Shown in pieces: positions 21,760 to 32,209 of a DNA stretch of 37,469 bases. The position numbers and the translations under genes were made by a program. This DNA is from Schoenoplectus triqueter. Lineage: Eukaryota; Streptophyta; Magnoliopsida; Poales; Cyperaceae. The notes under the pieces were generated by a model. That model had not been told where the DNA came from, searched no databases, and worked only from the letters and a program-made list of their open reading frames with translations. The stretch covers positions 1-37,469 of the forward strand of contig CAXKVV010000241.1 in the NCBI GenBank assembly GCA_964058805.1. The letters run 5' to 3'. Within the stretch, counting starts at the first letter, position 1. Every line of letters begins with the position of its first letter.

Positions 21760-23859
21760 TGTAGGGATTCGGAATGCCCAAATCCCATTAATGCTCAAGC
21801 TGCGGAAAGACCGTAAAACAAAAATTTTACTTCTACTTAAGTTAGGGATTAAAGTATGTCGGATAATAACCGAGAGTTACAGACATTTAATCCTTTACAA
21901 AAGACGGTAAAATATTATTTTACTTCTAACTTAAGCTTAGGGTTAAAGTGATGTGTCGGATGATTACCGAGAGATACACACCTCTTTAAACCTTTATTGA
22001 TCTACTCCATGATTGATTTCTAAAATATTAATCTACTTAACAATTAAATAGATTAATATAAGATGTTATACCTCGCTTCCAAATTTTAATTGGAATGAAA
22101 ATCGGCTTGTCTCGGAGCACCAAACGTCTGATGCCTCTGTAGGTTATCCACCATGACTGACCAGAGAGCGGTTTATTTCTTTTGCCAGAAATACTATAAA
22201 CCGCGGTTTTTCGCAAAAACACTATTCACCCGAGAAAAAGACGAAATAGTACTATTCACGACTCGCAGTAATTCTGTTTCACAAATGTGCAGAAATACCG
22301 CAACTTTCGTAAAAACACTATTCACCGATCCCGTGAATTCTGAAACAACCGTATACCGGGAGAGAGAAAGTAGAACTGATTTGGTGGAACTTTTTCTCTC
22401 ACCCTACCCCTCTATTTATAGAAAAAATGGAATTGACAAATTACCAAAATGCCCTCGTGAATAGTAAGGAGGTTTCAAAGTGAAAAGACCAAAATACCCT
22501 TAAAGTTCATCCAATTTACCAAAACGCCATTGGGCTTTTTGGCCAAATTACCGAAATACCCTTGGGCTTTTGGACAAATTACCAAAATACCCTTGGAGGT
22601 CATCATGGGCCTTTTTGGGCTTTTCGGATTTTGGACTTTTTTGGGCTTTTCTGATTTTGGGCTTTTAATTATTAATTAAGACTTTAATTATAAATGGGCT
22701 TTGGCCCATAATTCAAATCCATAATTAACATTTTAAAATCCAAATCAAATATATATAATTGTCATCTACAATTATATTTTTCTCGGTTGTTGTTTCGGCG
22801 AATTTATACGACGTGTCCAACACGTTATAAATTCAATCTGATTTTTGCTTCTTGTCATCTCTATGACAAATATAATTATATCATATATAATTAATTATAA
22901 CCATCTTATTATTAATTATAAACAATTCATAATTAATCAATAAGATTCTCCGATTAACTCCTATACGGTGTGACCCGACAGGATCCGTGTTATGTTGGTA
23001 AATAGAGTTAAAACCGTTTTAACTTCTATAATCATAGGAGGCATCTGGCAGAATGCACTATGACCATCCAATTATACAGATGATGATGTACTGTACAATA
23101 TCATGATCCAGTAAACTATTTACTTGTGTTTAATTCTTTTGTCTCATAGCTATCAGATCAGTTTCAAGGTAGGTATGTGTCATCCTTGCAAACTTAATCT
23201 TTTCTTGATCCTGAGTAAATAATCAAATATAATTACTCTTGTAATTATACTGTTAGCAGATAATCTTACTCTATCAAGGGGCCCAGTGATGCTATAACTC
23301 GTATAAAAATACGAGGGACAATAGTACTTTTGGCAAACCATCTCTTCCTCCGCATAAGTTATGTATACCGAAGAGCTACCTTTATAGCCACCTTTTACGG
23401 ATAACGTTTGGTAGAAATCACACACATACATATCCTATGTAAGAAAGATGAATACCTCATACTTTAGAATTTAATACTGAACGAAAACATTAATGACACG
23501 AACACAATTCCATTTAATGTTTCATTCGGGGTCTATCAAATACGATGTTCCTTGAACATCTATCTATGTGATTAAAATGACAACTCTTTGTCTATGGTCT
23601 GTAAAACTTGACCATCATTTAATCCACATACTAACCTGATAACGGTTAATTAGTGTTCCTGCTAATTACCTTGGTTAGTGACTTTTAAGAGTATATTCTA
23701 TATTATGAAGTTTCACAATTCCAGTCATGAACTCAGAATGATTCATAAATTCAATAATACTCAAGGAAACAAAATATCGTTTAAATATCCAATTCATGAA
23801 CAAAGCTTTATATAACAAATTTATCGTATTATTGACTTCAAGATTATTACAAACTAACA
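21760..23859 (-). repeat. 5' LTR of the defective copia element
   Basis: This is the promoter-bearing LTR, 2100 bp, offset by exactly 7683 from the 3' LTR. The TATA box complement is at 22412-22420, so transcription should start near 22380 on the minus strand. The U3 AAATTACCAAAAT repeats lie at 22433-22588. Ten single-base differences from the other LTR were found by eye. The minus-strand 78- to 83-codon frames within it occur in both LTRs and are not genes. Confidence 0.95.
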
Positions 23860-23864
23860 GACAG

Positions 23865-24256
23865 CTCGGCTGCATAATGGTTTGTATTTTGATCATAACT
23901 TTTTCATCCAAACTCCGATTTGTGTGATCTAAAATGCGTTAGAACTACGAACAATATCTACCAAATTATCATATCATCTTAGTCAATCCATGATATTTTA
24001 TGATCAGAATTTGACGTGATTTGCTGCTGATGATCTGTCTTGATGTCGTTCGTGTTTAAGCATTTCCCAATCATGTTCAATTTTTCTATTTTTCTCAAAT
24101 TATAATATCAATTGCATAATTTCTGTAATTATAAATAAACAAAGTAGTATCTCGATCTCGGGATAAAAATTCAAGTAAAATGACTAAATTACCATAAAAG
24201 TTGGCAGATTCGTGAGATTAACCCTAATAGAAAGTGTATGCAATTGAGGCCTATCA
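23865..24256 (-). mobile_element. Gypsy 3' LTR, proximal part (split by copia insertion)
   Basis: On the minus strand it begins TGATAGGCCTCAATTG right after a purine tract, matching the start of the + gypsy LTR (TGATAAGCCTC). It contains GGAGTTTGGATGAAAAAGTT, a stretch of a kind common in plant Athila/Tat LTRs. It ends at the copia insertion point (GACAG) and continues at 14076. Confidence 0.8.
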
Positions 24257-24296
24257 AAATTTCCTCAAACTTAAACCTTGCTTGTCCCTAAGCAAG
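24257..24296 (-). promoter_or_regulatory. 3' polypurine tract of minus gypsy element, with hairpin
   Basis: On the minus strand, CTTGCTT-AGGGAC-AAGCAAG is a perfect 7-bp stem with a 6-base loop (24296-24277). It is followed by GTTTAAGTTTGAGGAAATTT and then the LTR. It corresponds to 2510-2547 in the + copy. Confidence 0.65.
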
Positions 24297-25239
24297 ATTT
24301 AGTTAAACGTTCGGGCTGGTATCTAGAATCTAACCAAGTTTCAAAAGCCCTAACTTAAATGTCAAAGATCGTGGAAGTAAGAGAAAAAGTAGTGACTAAC
24401 TCTAAAACAAAAACCTTCAAATTTGATCGACTAGTGTCAAATTTTTGGAAAAAACCTTGTTAATATTTTGTTATTTTTTATTTGACCCATGATGTAGAAC
24501 TATAGAAAAATTATGTTAGACTTCTACTTTTAATGTCATTGCCTTTTAATGTTCCATTGGACGATAAGTAACTCAAAATTTTCCTTCCCCTTGTCAACTC
24601 AATAAATTCTCCACAATTCGAAAAAAATGGTAGTGATAATCCTGAGCCTCGCACGAGTTAATTTACTTTTTACTGATATGACACCGACATATATCACCCA
24701 ATTGCACATATGAGACTACCTCGTGCCATATTGAGAAGTTAGAGGAGGTCCCTTAAATATCTCTAGCACTTCTGGAGGCTTAACTTGTTTTTTTTCTTTG
24801 TTGTTTATTTGTGTGCGGATGAGGGGCTTCAAACGTTTTGACACACCACAGTTTTTCCTTATTGAAAAGATTTTTGGGGGTCCTATTAAGTTCATGGCTT
24901 TTGCCTGATTGATTTTCAGACTCCTTTTTGACTGAAAATATTTTTTTTGGGAACCGCTGTCGCCCTCCCTGCCTTACTCACCCTTGTTGTATAATATTTA
25001 TCCATTTAAAAATACAACAAACGAAATATATTTTTAAAGTTTTGATCAAGTTTTTGGGAGGACGTCAAGTTTCAAAACACCTATCATGCATGAAACTTCT
25101 TATGGGCAACTAATTACTCTTTTGTTTGCCCTTCCTTTAGAGTTTATCAAATCTTTTTATAAAAATACCCATTAAAATAAAAAAAGAAAATGCTAAAATT
25201 AAAATTACTCCTAAATGTATACAATGCATATATAATCTC

Positions 25240-25277
25240 AAATACCCCCAAACTTAAACTGAGCGTTGTCCTCAACG
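25240..25277 (-). promoter_or_regulatory. Internal hairpin plus polypurine tract of minus gypsy element
   Basis: On the minus strand, CGTTG-AGGA-CAACG (25277-25264) is followed by CTCAGTTTAAGTTTGGGGGT. The stem differs from the + copy (GCATT/AATGC at 1426-1441), including an A-T to G-C change on both sides of one pair. Confidence 0.55.
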
Positions 25278-25513
25278 TTTCAATAAAAAGTAAAGAAAGG
25301 GTATAGAGATACTCACAGATACTATGGTGCGGATCACACACCTATCTCTCTCTGTTTGCAGAATTTGACAATTATAGCTCGACCCATCGCTTCATTTCTT
25401 TTGCCAATGATTATCTATGAGTCTTTATCCTTACAATGCAATAATTAAATAAAATACATTAACTGATGAGAAATAAACTAAAACAAATAAAAATAAAAAT
25501 TTTAAAAAGAAAA

Positions 25514-25531
25514 CTTGGGTTGCCTCCCAAG
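25514..25531 (-). promoter_or_regulatory. CTTGGGAGGCAACCCAAG hairpin after protease
   Basis: It has 6-bp perfect arms (CTTGGG / CCCAAG) around AGGCAA, just 8 bases beyond the protease stop codon. I recall the same motif in other plant gypsy elements, so it may be a conserved RNA signal; its function is not known to me. Confidence 0.5.
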
Positions 25532-25538
25532 AAGCGCT

Positions 25539-26473
25539 TTATTTTATGTCGTTTATCTCGACCCTTGTTTCATCATCCATTCGGTATGTTGAAGAAAGAG
25601 AGTTGCGGTTCATCCCTCCATCTACTCCTTCACAATAATTCCACTTTCTTTTCATCGATAAAGCGCCAAAATATTTAATCCTAACAGTTATTTTAAAGTT
25701 TTCACGAATTGCTTGAAAATCTCTATCTTTAGCTCCGCTGGTGTTTATCGAGTCATTGTGTCGTACAACCGCTTCTGATAGTTCCTCCTTAACATTTTTA
25801 ATGCTCTTCTCTTTTCTTGGCGAATTGACAACTTTAACCCTGCAATAGAAATCATCATGAGATTCTTTGTCATATTTCGTGACAACAAATTTAATTTTCA
25901 CTTTCCCCAAGTTAAGGGAAAAATTTCCACTCTTGACATTAATGTCTGCCCCTGCAGTGACTAGAACAGGATGACCCAAAAGAATCAATGAATAAAGGTC
26001 TTTTTTCACATTAATTACAACAAAATCAGTTGGGAAGAAAATTTTCCCCACTTGAATGGGAATGTCCTTAAGAATGCCAATAGGAAGCCTAACTGATCCA
26101 TCGGCTAATTGTAATGAGATTTTGGTCGGTTTTAGATTCTCAATCCCTAATGTTTCAAAGAAGGACGTTGGCATGAGATTGACACTAGCCCTTAGGTCAC
26201 ATAAGACATTTTTAAATTTGATCTCACCTAAGGAACATGGTATGGTAAAACTACCAGGATCTTTAAGTTTTGGAGGCATATTAGTCTGCAGTAAGGTATA
26301 ACATTGCTCCTTTATCAGAATTTCTATTCCGTCTCTTCTAACCTCTTTTTCTTTTGACAAAATTCTCATGAAATATAATTGTTTCTCTAAACCCCTAATT
26401 TTACCAATTTGTTTAACCAAATCAGTCCTAACCAATCTATGAGGGAAAGGAACAAATCTGTCTGGAGTCACGT
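25539..26473 (-). pseudogene. Ty3/gypsy protease (truncated, active site changed)
   Basis: This is a long open frame in the gypsy protease region. It contains DRFVPFPHRLVRTDLVKQIG, NMPPKLKDPGSFTIP, the active-site region CDLRASVNLMP, DGSVRLPIGILKDIPIQVG and LILLGHPVLVTAGADINV. The active site reads D-L-R where the family has D-L-G (the + copy at 348-1258 still has DLG), so catalysis is probably lost. Its start is missing: at 26473/26474 the gene is cut by a long LTR, and the first 8 or so codons of the apparent frame (up to 26498) belong to that LTR. The stop is at 25539-25541. No pol domains follow. It is far less frameshifted than the + copy. Confidence 0.88.
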
Positions 26474-27159
26474 TGTCACACCCCAGAATAAATAACATGG
26501 ATTAGGGATGCTTAATCCCGCCATGTACGCACAACGAGACGTGCGTACGGAAGGCTAAATGAATAAAATAAAGCAATCACAGAATAAACAAAATAATAAT
26601 AATATAAATATACATGACCATACAGTCCAGAATGAACAAAGAGAATACAACGCCTACAAAGGCGGGACTAGCTCCATCGGAATGGGCAGCAATCTCTCAA
26701 ATAAAACCCAAAAGAAAGAAATAAGACTCAAAAACCCGATGGATCCTATCCGACTATCCGGCTCACATGCAAATGCAGCGAAACATCCATGTCATCGCGC
26801 AGGACTGTCCCTAGCACTCACTCCAGTAAAATCCTGAACCTGATAATATCTGGATCCCACAACCACCGTGGAAACGTGAGTAATTTAAAAATTACTCAGT
26901 ACAGATTTAGATCCAGCCTTAAGATTTGATCTTCTTCTCTAGATTGGACCCAAAAATCGATACTGATGTTTGAAATATAATATAATATTGATGAGTAAAT
27001 AAAATAATATTATCATGCACATTTGACCTACATGATATGGTGAAGAAACCCGAAATAGAAATTCTGTGGAAATAATAATACAATATAATATATGAGGTAT
27101 GAAAATCAAACACCCGAAATAAATACTCAGGTTTATAAATATGCCAGATCCATCCCGAG

Positions 27160-27246
27160 CGGGCATAACTAGGGCCCAACTTACTAACTCGGACCTTGCT
27201 TAAGCGGGCACAACCAGGGCCAACTTACTAACTTAGGACTTTATGT
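27160..27246. repeat. Tandem 44-bp duplication inside the long LTR
   Basis: GCGGGCATAACTAGGGCCCA at 27160 and GCGGGCACAACCAGGGCCAA at 27204 begin two adjacent copies, both followed by CTTACTAACT and GGAC. Confidence 0.85.
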
Positions 27247-27451
27247 TTGTGCAGCGACAACGCCGCACAAACGATAATTCGGGCTCTCGGGGCGATAACG
27301 CCCTAGGAGAGTGAACGACTATAAAGCACGTACTCTGGTCTGCTGAATCTGGTAATTTACCTTATAAAATATAAACAAATGGATATAATATGTTTTCAGT
27401 TGCCATATCGTAAAAAGGAGATAACTATGCGTGAATTAACAAATCAGAAAC

Positions 27452-27600
27452 AAATGAGAGCCTACACTGTACCAATCAAGGGTCAGAGGACCGCATCCCG
27501 TAAAAGTATCAAAATGAAATATAAACAAATGAGAGCCTACACTGTACCCACTAAGGTCAGCGTACCGCATCCCGACTTTCTCTGTACCAATTAAGGACCA
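27452..27600. repeat. Tandem 75-bp duplication inside the long LTR
   Basis: AAATGAGAGCCTACACTGTA occurs at 27452 and again at 27527. Both copies continue with a GGTCAG...ACCGCATCCCG block, and a third partial match (CTCTGTACCAATTAAGGACC) follows near 27580. Confidence 0.85.
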
Positions 27601-28758
27601 AAGGAGAAAGCCCTTCGGACAATACTAGGATCCTAAATAAGCCGGGTAAATATAATAATGTAGTATCACGAAATAGATTCCAGTTTCGGATATGACCGCC
27701 CACATTAAACACTGTAGGACATGGTATCCTAATCGCTCAAATTTGGATTTAAAAATAAAATCATATTAAGAATAATAATAAGAATATAGTATTGATCAAA
27801 TAAAACACTCTGACTCAGCCGAACCCGCCAAATGACGGGATCAGTGGATAACCCGACATGCAAAGATGTGCAGTACATATATAGACCGGTGGGTCCCACG
27901 GGCTTATGGGTCACCGTACGTAACCACAACGGTCTGGTTATGCAAGACAACTCCGACTGAGAATTATCCGGTCCGTCTCTCAGCACTCCCATGCATTTAA
28001 TGCATGATTAACTACCTAACTTAATTAATAATTAGTAATAGTGATAATATTTTCCTAATAAATATAATCTACAACTTGAATTATTTAATTCTATCTGATC
28101 CTATTTCGGGACTATTTCTCGAATCCTACTCCTATCCTGTCTACGTGCAATTTGACATGATATGACATGCGAATGTGGGTATGTCATGAATATGTTGGTC
28201 AATTTACCGGATGTATATGACAGATCATATTGTGTCTCTAGTCAATGTTTGGTCATGAAAAATACCGCAATTCAAATTTATTAAAAACGATTTTATTTTT
28301 GGTTTGGATTCCTAATTCTGAAGAAAGAAAATCGAATCCCAGAAAACCGTACCTGGGAGTGTTGGTGAGGATCATGGAGTCGCTCTACTCCAGAGGTAGA
28401 ACACCGGCCTCGGGGTCAGTATCCACGTACGTCTGGTCGGGAGTGACCTCGTACTCCGCGAGCGGATCCGAGTCGACTATATCACCTATTTAATTTAAAT
28501 TAGATGCTTATTAGTTTTAACTTGATTTACTAATTTATAATTGAATTAGATGGATACTTTATTTAAATGTTTGTCCCGGTTTTATCGTCTTTTCTTAAGA
28601 ATTTCGGCAGCATTTCTGCTGCATATATGCGGTGTCGGAAATTTTAGTTTCTCGCATATCGATCCATTAAGTTGTGCTTAATGTTCTTGATCGCTTTTAT
28701 ACGTTCATTCTTAATTTAAATTTCGAGTTTATAGATTTAATTATCAAATCATTTAATT

Positions 28759-28996
28759 TAAAATAGAGAAATTAATTAATATATAACATAAAATAAATAT
28801 AATATTATATTCTAGTATTCTCTTATTCAATACTTAAAATAGAGAGATTAATTAACATATATTTATATATTTATATGTTTATTAATATTATTTTATTATA
28901 AATTAGAGAAATTTATTAATATATATATTATATATAGAATATTTTATTTTATTATTCTTTTATTTATTTTAAAAATAGAGAAATTGATTAATATAT
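28759..28996. repeat. Degenerate AT-rich tandem repeats inside the long LTR
   Basis: Variants of AAAATAGAGAAATTAATTAA recur near 28759, 28835, 28898 and 28969, spaced about 63-76 bp and joined by TA-rich spacers. Confidence 0.65.
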
Positions 28997-29639
28997 ATTT
29001 TAATATATATTAATTTCATTCTAACTATTATTTTTATTATATTCTTAAATTATGTAGTTTACTTATTATATATAAGTATTATTATTAGATTTTTTATAAG
29101 AGAAAATAGTTTTAAAAATAAAAGTAAAATAAAAAGAAATAAAATAAAATAAAAGAAATAAATAAAATAAAATAAACTAAAATTAACATAAAACAAAAGT
29201 AAAGAAAAAGTTATTATATTATTAATGTGTTTGTGTTTTAATGTTCGGGATCATACGCTGACTACCAAATCGTTGGTGCCAAAGCACCGATATCCCGAAT
29301 CGAGGGCAGTCAGGGAATATAATCATTTCTCGCATTCTTTAAGTTTACTTATTAATCCATGACGCCACCGAACCTTTCGGGGCGACGTCAGTTAATTAGT
29401 CATATTTTATTTGGTCGAATTTTACTTCTTGTGACTTTTAAAATTATTGGGCCTATATTTATCTTGAATTAACCCCTTATTAAATTTGATTCTAGTTAAG
29501 TCTAATTAATCGGCTCAATAATATGTAATTATTTCTTATGTCCCTATTAATTACATATTTTGGGGCCTAATTTTCAAAATTTCAAATTCCATTTTTCTAG
29601 CATTTCCTTAAGCCCATTTGTTCTAAGTCCTATAGCCCA

Positions 29640-30440
29640 ATATTAAGTTCAAATCACCCCAGCCACAGAGTCCAAAAACCCAACCAGAATTAGAATAAGC
29701 CAGCCGAAACAGCCAACAGATGGAACACCATAGCACAACAATAGACATTATCAGACAATAGTCAACAATACAACAGAGAACCAAAATTAGGCATCATCAC
29801 CCACAGTAAATAGAAAATGGCTTAACCAGCAAGGCAAGACAACACACAGAGGAACAGTCACAAGTTAGGGGTAAAGGCAAGGCAACCAGTCATCAAGGAA
29901 AATCAGGAAAAATCAGTTCAGATCGGCAACAAGGCCCAGCAGAAAACAGAGGGTAGGGTGGTACCAATGACTGGTACCACCATTACAGGGGTCAAGTATC
30001 ACCATACAGGGTCCAGAAGCAAACATAACAAGAATTACACCAAGATCAATTTTGTACCATCAAGAAGGAAACAAAACGACATGCAGTCCTCACTTCGTTG
30101 GTATCTTTTGTTTCCAGTCTACCAAGGCTCAACTTAACCAACAGTCCATACCAGTACCCATTACAGCCACACTACCCAGCAAAAGCATCAATTAAACAAT
30201 TATAACACAACCCGCACCAGTACCAGTGACAACAAAAGGGGAACCAACTACACAGATCACCAAGTGACAAACAACAAAGGGCACTAATCAGTACAATACC
30301 AGCAACAACAAAAAACAAAAAAATTCAGAGGCAGTACAGGTACAAATAACCACAAAGCAACGACCCAACCAGCAAAATGCAAAAGGGACAGCCCAGGACA
30401 AAGGGTCAGCTGGTACCAGCAACCAACTACACCTGGTACC
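29640..30440. other. A/C-rich, T-poor segment of the long LTR
   Basis: About 800 bp of the + strand are strongly enriched in A and C (CAACA, ACCAG, AACCA), with short GGTACCA palindromes at several places (for example 29960-29984 and 30412-30440). Read on the minus strand it is T/G-rich. The strand bias is much stronger than anywhere else in the window. There is no coding frame or regular repeat period. Confidence 0.6.
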
Positions 30441-30454
30441 AGCTTTAGTGTTAG

Positions 30455-32196
30455 TGTTGTAGTGATCTAGTAGCCAATCATTGGATGATTGTATTTAGTT
30501 TCATGTAAAAGAATGATATATTTGATATTTCATTTGTTCCTTGAGTATTCATTGTTTATATTTTGAGTTGGACTTCAAATGTGAAACATATATATATATA
30601 TATATAAAGATTATAATGAAAAACTCTAAAAGTCCCTAATCCGTTAATTATCTAGGAACAATAATTAACACAAATGGATTAGTATGTAAGTTAAGTGTTG
30701 ATCGTGTTTCACAGATCACTCGATAAGGAGTTATCGGCTTAATTACACAAATAGCATGTTGGACATGTTATTGGAGATGACCCATGTTGAAATACTATAA
30801 AGATTGTGTTTGATGTCATTAGTATTTCATTTGGATGCTAATTCTTAGGTTGAGACAAATGATCTTCTTATACGTCTGATTTGCATTTGTGGATATCGTC
30901 TAACGTTGTCCGTAACTGGCAGCCATAAGGGCTTTATCTCAGTGTACGTCTTTCGTATGAAGGGGATGCATGAGTCAAGAAGACCGATGTCTCTCTCGTT
31001 TGTCGACGGGAGTGATGATATCCAACTAGGTGCACATAATATACGAATGCATTGCAATGGATGACATGATCTTGCCTTGCAACATTCGGGATATCATAGG
31101 ACATAGAATAAGCATGAGGCAATTGTCGTTGCCTAGGACCGGGATATAAGTACCGCACTCATGTCTGAATTATTTAGGGGTTGTGATGCATATTGCTGGG
31201 TGCCGCTCACAATTTATGAGATTAAGGAGTTTAATCTCATTGCTAAATAATTTAGGTCCCAAAGGGTCACACCGTGAAAGGATTGTGCCTCTATTCGTTC
31301 CTTGATCATTTAATATGTTGGACATATTAAATTGAGTCTTAAACATGAGATATATATAGTCATAGAAAATGACTAATTAATTATATTTATCAAATGGTTT
31401 GATAAATAGGCTGAAATTATAAAAACGATGCAAAAACAGCCCGGTTCAGCCCCATTCGACTTTCATTCGGCCCAAATACCCATAGTGCAAGACACCTCAC
31501 TATTCTGGACACATGAAGCCCAACTAGGGCCCTTCTAATGGCTGCACATGGCCTAAAGTAGTGGGTGGTTATGCTAAAACGTGGGTAGAAGACAAGGCTG
31601 AAGTTGGGAGCTATTTTGCCACGTTTTCAGCAGTTTTTCAGCAGTTTTTCGGCAGTTGTTTTTGCTGTTTTGGGCTGTTCTCCACTCTAGAACGTGGGGA
31701 GACTACCTAGGGACATGGGAGAGGAGTCTCCTGCCTTGGGGCTCTATAAAAGGAGGCCTAAGCAGCCAAGAAACCCATCGATCTTTCACTTACGCACGCG
31801 GAAGCTCTGCTGAATTTCTGCCGCGTATCTCATGTGTTGAGACCCATCTTCCACCAGATTTTTCACATAGATTAAAGGAGTTTAATCACAGTGGTGTGGA
31901 GGAGATCAAGGAGAGTCTCCCTAGCATCCTAGCAAGTGCGAAGGAGATCGGATAGTGGGCTGCCTCGGTGGATACCTTGGAGGGCGCCTACGCTTGGTGT
32001 CTTTGCGGGTACCGGTGCAAATCGAGCGAGAAGGAGACTACCCCGAAGACTCATGCATCAAAGGTACAATAGTTTAGTCTAGATCTATGATTTTGGTTCA
32101 GTTTTATCACATGCAAGATCCTTGTTTGAATTGTGCACCGAAAAATTTAAAATTCCGCTTGTTCGTGTACTTGCTTGTTCAAACTAAATTCCAACA
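30455..32196 (+). mobile_element. 5' LTR of the intact Ty1/copia element, 1742 bp
   Basis: It starts TGTTGTAGTG and ends ATTCCAACA, so the ends form a TGTTG/CAACA inverted repeat. The primer site follows one base later. GTTAG (30450-30454) should be the target duplication, with its partner outside the window. The TATA box TATAAAA is at 31745-31751, placing transcription start near 31780. A GGGTCACACCGT block (31264-31275) and a TAGTCATAGAAAATGACTA inverted repeat (31356 region) have counterparts in the minus-strand copia LTRs, showing common lineage despite low overall identity. A (TA)n tract lies at 30588-30606. The start could instead be TGTTAGTG at 30449. Confidence 0.85.
31745..31751 (+). 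promoter_or_regulatory. TATA box of the intact copia element
   Basis: TATAAAAGGAGGCC lies in a GC-richer context within the 5' LTR, 450 bp before the LTR end, which is a plausible RNA polymerase II core promoter. Confidence 0.65.
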
Positions 32197-32197
32197 G

Positions 32198-32209
32198 TGG
32201 TATCAGAGC
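32198..32209 (+). promoter_or_regulatory. Primer binding site (initiator tRNA-Met)
   Basis: TGGTATCAGAGC lies one base after the LTR end CCAACA, the standard position for plant copia elements. Confidence 0.95.

Larger units (their letters stand above)
14072..23864 (-). mobile_element. Complete but defective Ty1/copia element with target duplications
   Basis: Element 14077-23859 (9783 bp) lies on the minus strand between direct repeats GACAG (14072-14076, 23860-23864). Parts in transcription order: 5' LTR 23859-21760, primer site 21758-21747, leader 21746-19851, gag-pol remnant 19850-16316, polypurine tract 16187-16177, 3' LTR 16176-14077. Both LTRs are exactly 2100 bp with TG...CA ends, and I count 10 substitutions and no indels between them (about 0.5%). 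That implies a recent insertion, yet the coding part is badly broken. Such an element would need proteins from another copy to move. It interrupts the LTR of the older minus-strand gypsy element. Confidence 0.95.
24257..25538 (-). other. Noncoding interval of minus-strand gypsy element
   Basis: It runs from the protease stop to the LTR with no reverse transcriptase or integrase in any frame. In sense order it holds a CTTGGGAGGCAACCCAAG hairpin (complement at 25514-25531), an internal hairpin plus purine tract (25277-25240), about 950 bp of AT-rich DNA that is also found at 10325-10961, and a terminal hairpin plus purine tract (24296-24257). The layout is the same as in the + copy (1259-2547). 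Confidence 0.75.
26474..30454 (-). mobile_element. Very long LTR (Del/Tekay-like gypsy), interrupted at right
   Basis: The left edge TGTCACACCCC (minus-strand end GGGGTGTGACA) interrupts the gypsy protease frame exactly, with CACGT (26469-26473) as the expected target duplication. I see no coding region, primer site or second LTR up to 30454, where a + copia LTR begins, so this is at least 3981 bp of LTR. Features such as GTGAGTAATTTAAAAATTAC (26874-26893), CCACCGAACCTTTCGGGGCG near 29366 and GGGCC-rich text resemble long LTRs of chromovirus Del/Tekay elements, where 3-4 kb LTRs are known. The family call is from memory; the LTR nature is better supported than the lineage. Confidence 0.6.

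Noticed and set aside
28245..28493. An 82-codon + frame in a GC-richer patch
   Set aside because: It lies inside the long LTR, has no recognisable motif, and is antisense to the direction of that LTR.
32198..32209. A tRNA-Met gene at the TGGTATCAGAGC motif
   Set aside because: Only the primer-binding complement of the tRNA 3' end is present; no cloverleaf surrounds it or its partner at 21747-21758.
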